Source of the DNA: an uncultured Eubacteriaceae bacterium
GTDB lineage: Bacteria; Bacillota; Clostridia; Lachnospirales; CAG-274
Assembly (NCBI GenBank): GCA_938042265.1
Contig: CALIRN010000302.1
Location: 1-8,841, forward strand
Length of the DNA: 8,841 bases
Direction: 5' to 3'
Both the position numbers and the translations under genes were made by a program. A model generated the notes under the pieces. That model had not been told where the DNA came from, made no database searches, and saw nothing but the letters and a program-made list of their open reading frames with translations. This document shows, in pieces, positions 5,959 to 8,841 of the stretch (the stretch's first letter is position 1; every line of letters starts with the position of its first letter).

Positions 5959-7503
5959 TTATTTTATAAGCAGTGAATGACCTGTCATTTCAGCAGGCTG
6001 AGGAATATCCATCATATCAAGCAGGGTTGGAGCAATATCACACAGCTTGCCGTCCTCCATAAGTCCCTTTGCCTTAGGACAGTTTACAAGTACAAAAGGT
6101 ACGGGGTTGGTTGTATGTGCTGTGAATGGCTTACCTGTTGTATAGTCAATAAGCTGGTCGCTGTTGCCGTGGTCTGCACAGATAAACATCTGACCGTCAA
6201 CCTTAATAAGTGCGTCAACTACCTGTGCAACACAGCTGTCGATGGTTTCAATAGCCTTTACCGCAGCAGGGATAACGCCTGTATGGCCTACCATATCAGG
6301 GTTTGCGTAGTTTATTATAATAAGATCAGCCTTTTTGTTTGTGATAGCGTCAATAAGCTTTTCGGTTACACCGTGAGCGCTCATTTCAGGCTTAAGGTCG
6401 TAGGTAGCAACCTCCTTTGGAGAGGGCACCAAAATACGCTCCTCACCGGGGTTAGGCTCCTCAACACCGCCGTTGAAGAAGAAGGTAACGTGTGCATACT
6501 TCTCTGTTTCCGCAATACGCAGCTGCTTAAGCCCCTGTTTTGAGATATACTCGCCGAGGGTGTTGGCAGGGGTTTCATCACGGAAAGCAACCTCCTTGTT
6601 GCCGATGGTTTCATCATAATCAGTAAAGCATACATATTTAACAGGCATAAAACCGTTTACACGGTTAAAGCCGTCAAACTGTTCATCACAAAAGGCTCTT
6701 GTAATTTCCCTTGCTCTGTCGGGACGGAAGTTAAAGAAAATAATTGAGTCGTTTGCCTTGATTGTGCCTACGGGCGCACCGTTTTCGGTGATTACGGTAG
6801 GTACCACAAACTCATCGTTTACACCCTCCGCATAACTTGCCTCCATACAAGCACTTGCGCTTTCCGCCTTACTGCCCTCGCCTGCAACCATGGCGTTATA
6901 AGCCTTTTCAACTCTGTCCCAGTTTTTATCTCTGTCCATTGCATAATAGCGACCTGAGATAGTGGCAACCTTACCTGCACCGATTTCCTTCATTTTAGCC
7001 TCAACCTCGTTAAGGAAGCCTGCGCCTGAGGTAGGCGGTGTGTCACGTCCGTCAAGGAAGGCATGAAGATAAACCTTATCAAGCCCGTTGTCTTTAGCCA
7101 GCTTTAAAAGTGCATACACATGTGTAAGGTGGCTATGTACGCCGCCTGTTGAAAGAAGTCCGTAAAGGTGAAGAGAGGAGCCGTTCTTTTTGCAGTTTTC
7201 AACTGCGTCAAGCAGAGCCTGATTTTTAAAGAAGTCTCCGTCCTCAATGGACTTTGTAATTTTTGTAAGGTTTTGGTAGATAATTCTGCCGGCACCCATA
7301 TTTAAGTGCCCCACCTCGGAGTTACCCATCTGTCCGTCGGGCAGACCCACTGCAAGACCGCTGGCATAGCCTTTTACAAAGGGATACTCACTGAAAATTC
7401 TGTCAAGGTTTGGCGTGTTTGCCATTTTGATTGCGTTGCCCTCGGTTTTGTCGTTAAGACCAAAGCCGTCCAAAATCATTAAAACTGTTAATTTCTTATC
7501 CAT
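5959..7503 (-). CDS. gpmI: 2,3-bisphosphoglycerate-independent phosphoglycerate mutase
   Basis: This enzyme interconverts 3-phosphoglycerate and 2-phosphoglycerate in glycolysis in the cytoplasm, using two Mn2+ ions and a phosphoserine intermediate. At 514 residues it matches the usual 510-515. Residues expected from characterised Bacillus enzymes fall at nearly the same numbers: Asp12 in MILDGFG, nucleophile Ser62 in MGNSEVGHLNMGAGR, His123, Asp154 in DGRDTPP, Arg185 and Arg191 in GRYYAMDRD, FRPDR (259-263), Lys335, Asp403 and His407 in NPDMVGHTG, Asp444 and His445 in ADHGNSD, and His463 in TAHTTNPVP. All metal and catalytic positions are kept. An AGGAG lies 7 bases before the ATG at 7503. 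It follows tpiA by 42 bases with no terminator between, so the two are probably co-transcribed; the message ends at the hairpin 5900-5926. Confidence 0.98.
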   Translation of the reverse strand: MDKKLTVLMILDGFGLNDKTEGNAIKMANTPNLDRIFSEYPFVKGYASGLAVGLPDGQMGNSEVGHLNMGAGRIIYQNLTKITKSIEDGDFFKNQALLDAVENCKKNGSSLHLYGLLSTGGVHSHLTHVYALLKLAKDNGLDKVYLHAFLDGRDTPPTSGAGFLNEVEAKMKEIGAGKVATISGRYYAMDRDKNWDRVEKAYNAMVAGEGSKAESASACMEASYAEGVNDEFVVPTVITENGAPVGTIKANDSIIFFNFRPDRAREITRAFCDEQFDGFNRVNGFMPVKYVCFTDYDETIGNKEVAFRDETPANTLGEYISKQGLKQLRIAETEKYAHVTFFFNGGVEEPNPGEERILVPSPKEVATYDLKPEMSAHGVTEKLIDAITNKKADLIIINYANPDMVGHTGVIPAAVKAIETIDSCVAQVVDALIKVDGQMFICADHGNSDQLIDYTTGKPFTAHTTNPVPFVLVNCPKAKGLMEDGKLCDIAPTLLDMMDIPQPAEMTGHSLLIK

Positions 7504-7545
7504 TTTAAATCTCCTGTTTCATAAATACCAAAATTACAAAAAGCT

Positions 7546-8292
7546 TTACTTGCAGCCCACAATTTTGGCAAAGTCCTCTTTAAGGCTGCTGCCGCCTACA
7601 AGACCGCCGTCAATATCCTTCATTACAAAAATATCGGCGCAGTTTTTACCTGTTACTGAGCCACCGTAAAGGATGCGGATTGAGTTTGCGGTTTCATGGT
7701 CGTACATTTCCGCAAGCACCTGACGGATTGCATGGCAAACCTCCTGTGCCTGTTCGGGAGAAGCGGACATACCCGTACCTATTGCCCATACAGGCTCATA
7801 GGCAAAGATAGTCTTGCTTACATCCTCAAAGGATACGTTTTTAAGCGCACGCTTAATCTGTGCACGTATCTGCTCTATGATAATGTTGTTCTTTCTGGTT
7901 TCCAAATCCTCACCTACACAAACGATGGGGGTAAGGTCGTGGTTTATTGCCTGAAAAATCTTCTGGTTGACAGTATGGTCCGTTTCATTAAAGTAGGCAC
8001 GTCTTTCAGAGTGACCTATAATAACATAGGTACAGCCAATCTCCTTAAGCATGGGTGCGGAAATTTCGCCGGTAAAGGGACCGAAATCCTCAAAGTGAAC
8101 ATTCTGAGCGCCAAGGGCAATATGCGTGCCCTCAAGAGCCTGAGCCACGGGGATAAGGTCTACAAAGGGGACGCAGAAGGCTACATCAATATCCTCGGTA
8201 TCTACCTTTTCCTTTAAAAGGTCCACAAGCTCCAGTGCTTCGCTTGGAGTTTTATTCATTTTCCAGTTTGCTACAACAATTCTTTTACGCAT
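7546..8292 (-). CDS. tpiA: Triosephosphate isomerase
   Basis: TpiA interconverts dihydroxyacetone phosphate and glyceraldehyde 3-phosphate in the cytoplasm. With the ATG at 8292 the product has 248 residues, close to the usual 248-255. Substrate-binding Asn9 and Lys11 lie in VANWKMNK, the electrophile His94 in IIGHSERRAYF, the catalytic base Glu166 in AYEPVWAIGTG, the flexible loop 6 follows it, and the phosphate-binding YGGSV and GGLVGGSSLK blocks are at the C-terminus. A GTG three codons upstream (8301) is also open, but it overlaps the GAGGGG ribosome binding site. The ATG at 8292 has that site at 7-8 bases and gives the canonical MRKRIVVANWKMN beginning, so I prefer it. The gene probably leads or belongs to a glycolytic operon with gpmI. 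Confidence 0.97.
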   Translation of the reverse strand: MRKRIVVANWKMNKTPSEALELVDLLKEKVDTEDIDVAFCVPFVDLIPVAQALEGTHIALGAQNVHFEDFGPFTGEISAPMLKEIGCTYVIIGHSERRAYFNETDHTVNQKIFQAINHDLTPIVCVGEDLETRKNNIIIEQIRAQIKRALKNVSFEDVSKTIFAYEPVWAIGTGMSASPEQAQEVCHAIRQVLAEMYDHETANSIRILYGGSVTGKNCADIFVMKDIDGGLVGGSSLKEDFAKIVGCK

Positions 8293-8342
8293 AAAGTACA
8301 CCCCTCTTTATTTTTTAATAAATACGGATTAATGTTACTAAA

Positions 8343-8371
8343 AATAAATTTATGAAAAAACTGGCATTCAA
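8343..8371 (-). promoter_or_regulatory. Weak candidate promoter for tpiA
   Basis: On the minus strand TTGAAT (8366-8371) and TTTATT (8343-8348) are separated by 17 bases, each matching 4 of 6 consensus positions. This would give a tpiA leader of about 45 bases. The area is AT-rich, so the call is tentative, and tpiA may instead be read from further upstream. Confidence 0.25.
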
Positions 8372-8590
8372 AGCACCTTTTTCTGCCTTTTACTCTGAAA
8401 AAAAGCGCAGTATCACCGGTTTTTTAGATGTCTCTCGGCTAAATTTATTTTTACTTTTGAATTAATCAGTATTTACTTTGTTTTTATTACCGTGGTTGTA
8501 TCAGCCGTCGGTCGATATAAACTCTACGCAGGGATGCGCGCAAATTGGGCGCACAAGCACTGCGAGCAAGTCTTGAATGAGTCATAATAA

Positions 8591-8640
8591 GGTGCGGCGC
8601 CCCCAAAAGCGTATGCCGCACCGTAAATATTTTTTCTTTT
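8591..8640 (+). terminator. GC-rich hairpin followed by a T-rich run, terminator-like on the plus strand
   Basis: GGTGCGGC (8591-8598) pairs perfectly with GCCGCACC (8615-8622) around a 16-base loop. It is followed on the plus strand by GTAAATATTTTTTCTTTT. The layout suits a rho-independent terminator for plus-strand transcription, yet no plus-strand gene precedes it in the window. The loop is large. On the minus strand the stem is followed only by TTATTATGAC, a poor tail. Confidence 0.45.
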
Positions 8641-8678
8641 GAACTGGTTCTTATTACTTGTTTTGCCCGTAACAAGAA
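8624..8678. repeat. 55-base direct repeat, copy 1
   Basis: It is identical over 55 bases to 8787-8841. It starts TAAATATTTTTTCTTTTG and contains GGTTCTTATTAC (8646-8657), which pairs with GTAACAAGAACC (8669-8680) over 12 positions with one A-C mismatch, around an 11-base loop. The stem extends two bases past the matched segment. Copy 1 directly follows the GC hairpin at 8591-8622. Confidence 0.9.
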
Positions 8679-8710
8679 CCAACATTATGAAAGAAAAAAT
8701 TTAATTTACT

Positions 8711-8774
8711 TTGGTTTTCTTAACGCTGCGCCTATTCGGATAAATCCGAATACGGCTTATACGCTAAAAACCAA
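8711..8774. repeat. Nested inverted repeat between the two 55-base repeats
   Basis: An outer stem TTGGTTTT (8711-8718) with AAAACCAA (8767-8774) encloses a nearly perfect inner palindrome, TATTCGGAT (8733-8741) with ATCCGAATA (8744-8752), separated by two bases. Between them lie partly complementary CG-containing segments. The whole can fold as one long cruciform or RNA hairpin. No T-rich tail follows closely on either strand. Confidence 0.7.
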
Positions 8775-8786
8775 CCCTGCGGGACA

Positions 8787-8841
8787 TAAATATTTTTTCT
8801 TTTGAACTGGTTCTTATTACTTGTTTTGCCCGTAACAAGAA
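8787..8841. repeat. 55-base direct repeat, copy 2 (reaches the window edge)
   Basis: It is an exact copy of 8624-8678 at a distance of 163 bases. It is cut by the window end, so its true length is unknown and further copies may follow. Like copy 1 it is preceded by a small GC hairpin, here CCC-TGC-GGG at 8775-8783. Confidence 0.9.

Larger units (their letters stand above)
8302..8841. other. Non-coding region upstream of tpiA, hairpin- and repeat-rich
   Basis: No credible gene is visible in these 540 bases. The part nearest tpiA (about 8302-8480) is AT-rich with poly-T and poly-A runs and probably holds the tpiA promoter. From about 8520 to the edge there are several inverted repeats, a terminator-like hairpin and two copies of a 55-base repeat. 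A minus-strand open frame at 8487-8675 runs through these repeats and shows no protein-like character. A low-confidence hairpin at 8527-8564 has arms CGCAG/CTGCG and TGCGC/GCGCA. Confidence 0.65.

Noticed and set aside
5977..6543. Long plus-strand open frame opposite gpmI (similar ones lie opposite tpiA, rnfA, rnfE and rnfG)
   Set aside because: These lie antisense to well-identified conserved genes, so they are shadows of those reading frames.
8293..8301. GTG start for tpiA three codons upstream
   Set aside because: The GTG overlaps the ribosome binding site; the ATG at 8292 has correct spacing and gives the canonical N-terminus.
8487..8675. Minus-strand open frame of 62 codons upstream of tpiA
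   Set aside because: It runs through hairpins and the 55-base repeat, has no convincing ribosome binding site and shows no domain-like pattern.
8646..8680. Hairpin in the 55-base repeat as a simple terminator
   Set aside because: Neither strand has a T-run immediately after the stem; the T-rich run lies before it on the plus strand.
8624..8841. CRISPR array
   Set aside because: There are only two repeats of 55 bases separated by 108 bases with nested palindromes; this does not match CRISPR repeat and spacer sizes, and no cas gene is present.

Overview
The window reads as chromosomal DNA of an anaerobic clostridial Firmicute, probably a gut Oscillospirales/Ruminococcaceae-type organism. The evidence is an rnf operon in the order C-D-G-E-A-B, strong AGGAGG-type ribosome binding sites, a standalone clostridial triosephosphate isomerase with a cofactor-independent phosphoglycerate mutase, and two relics related to small genes known from that group. 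The genus is an inference. All intact genes lie on the minus strand.

Bases 1-4448 hold the Rnf complex (ferredoxin:NAD+ oxidoreductase coupled to Na+ or H+ export). Transcription order is rnfC, rnfD, rnfG, rnfE, rnfA, rnfB, with rnfB cut by the left edge. Genes are packed with overlaps or gaps of about 15 bases or less, and several stop codons lie in or beside the next gene's Shine-Dalgarno sequence, which indicates one translationally coupled transcript. RnfC takes the NADH/NAD+ side, RnfB the ferredoxin side, RnfG and RnfD carry covalent FMN, and RnfA/RnfE form the symmetrical membrane core. Upstream of rnfC lie two candidate promoters and, between them, a compact double hairpin bracketed by 10-base direct repeats. 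If transcription starts at the distal promoter this becomes a structured leader of roughly 290 bases.

Bases 4844-5850 are a small decayed accessory island between rnf and the glycolytic genes. A plus-strand relic resembling DUF6061-type small proteins and a minus-strand relic of a KilA-N domain protein converge on a perfect 54-base palindrome that supplies the 3' end of both. Each relic carries a nonsense codon and a frameshift, and the KilA-N relic also seems to lack its N-terminus next to the gpmI terminator.

Bases 5884-8301 hold the glycolytic pair tpiA-gpmI, 42 bases apart, ending in a clear hairpin terminator. The order suggests that gap and pgk could lie beyond the right edge, but this cannot be seen.

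Bases 8302-8841 contain no convincing gene. They hold the probable tpiA promoter zone and then a hairpin-rich stretch in which a 55-base sequence with an internal hairpin occurs twice, 163 bases apart. The second copy runs into the window edge, so the array may continue.
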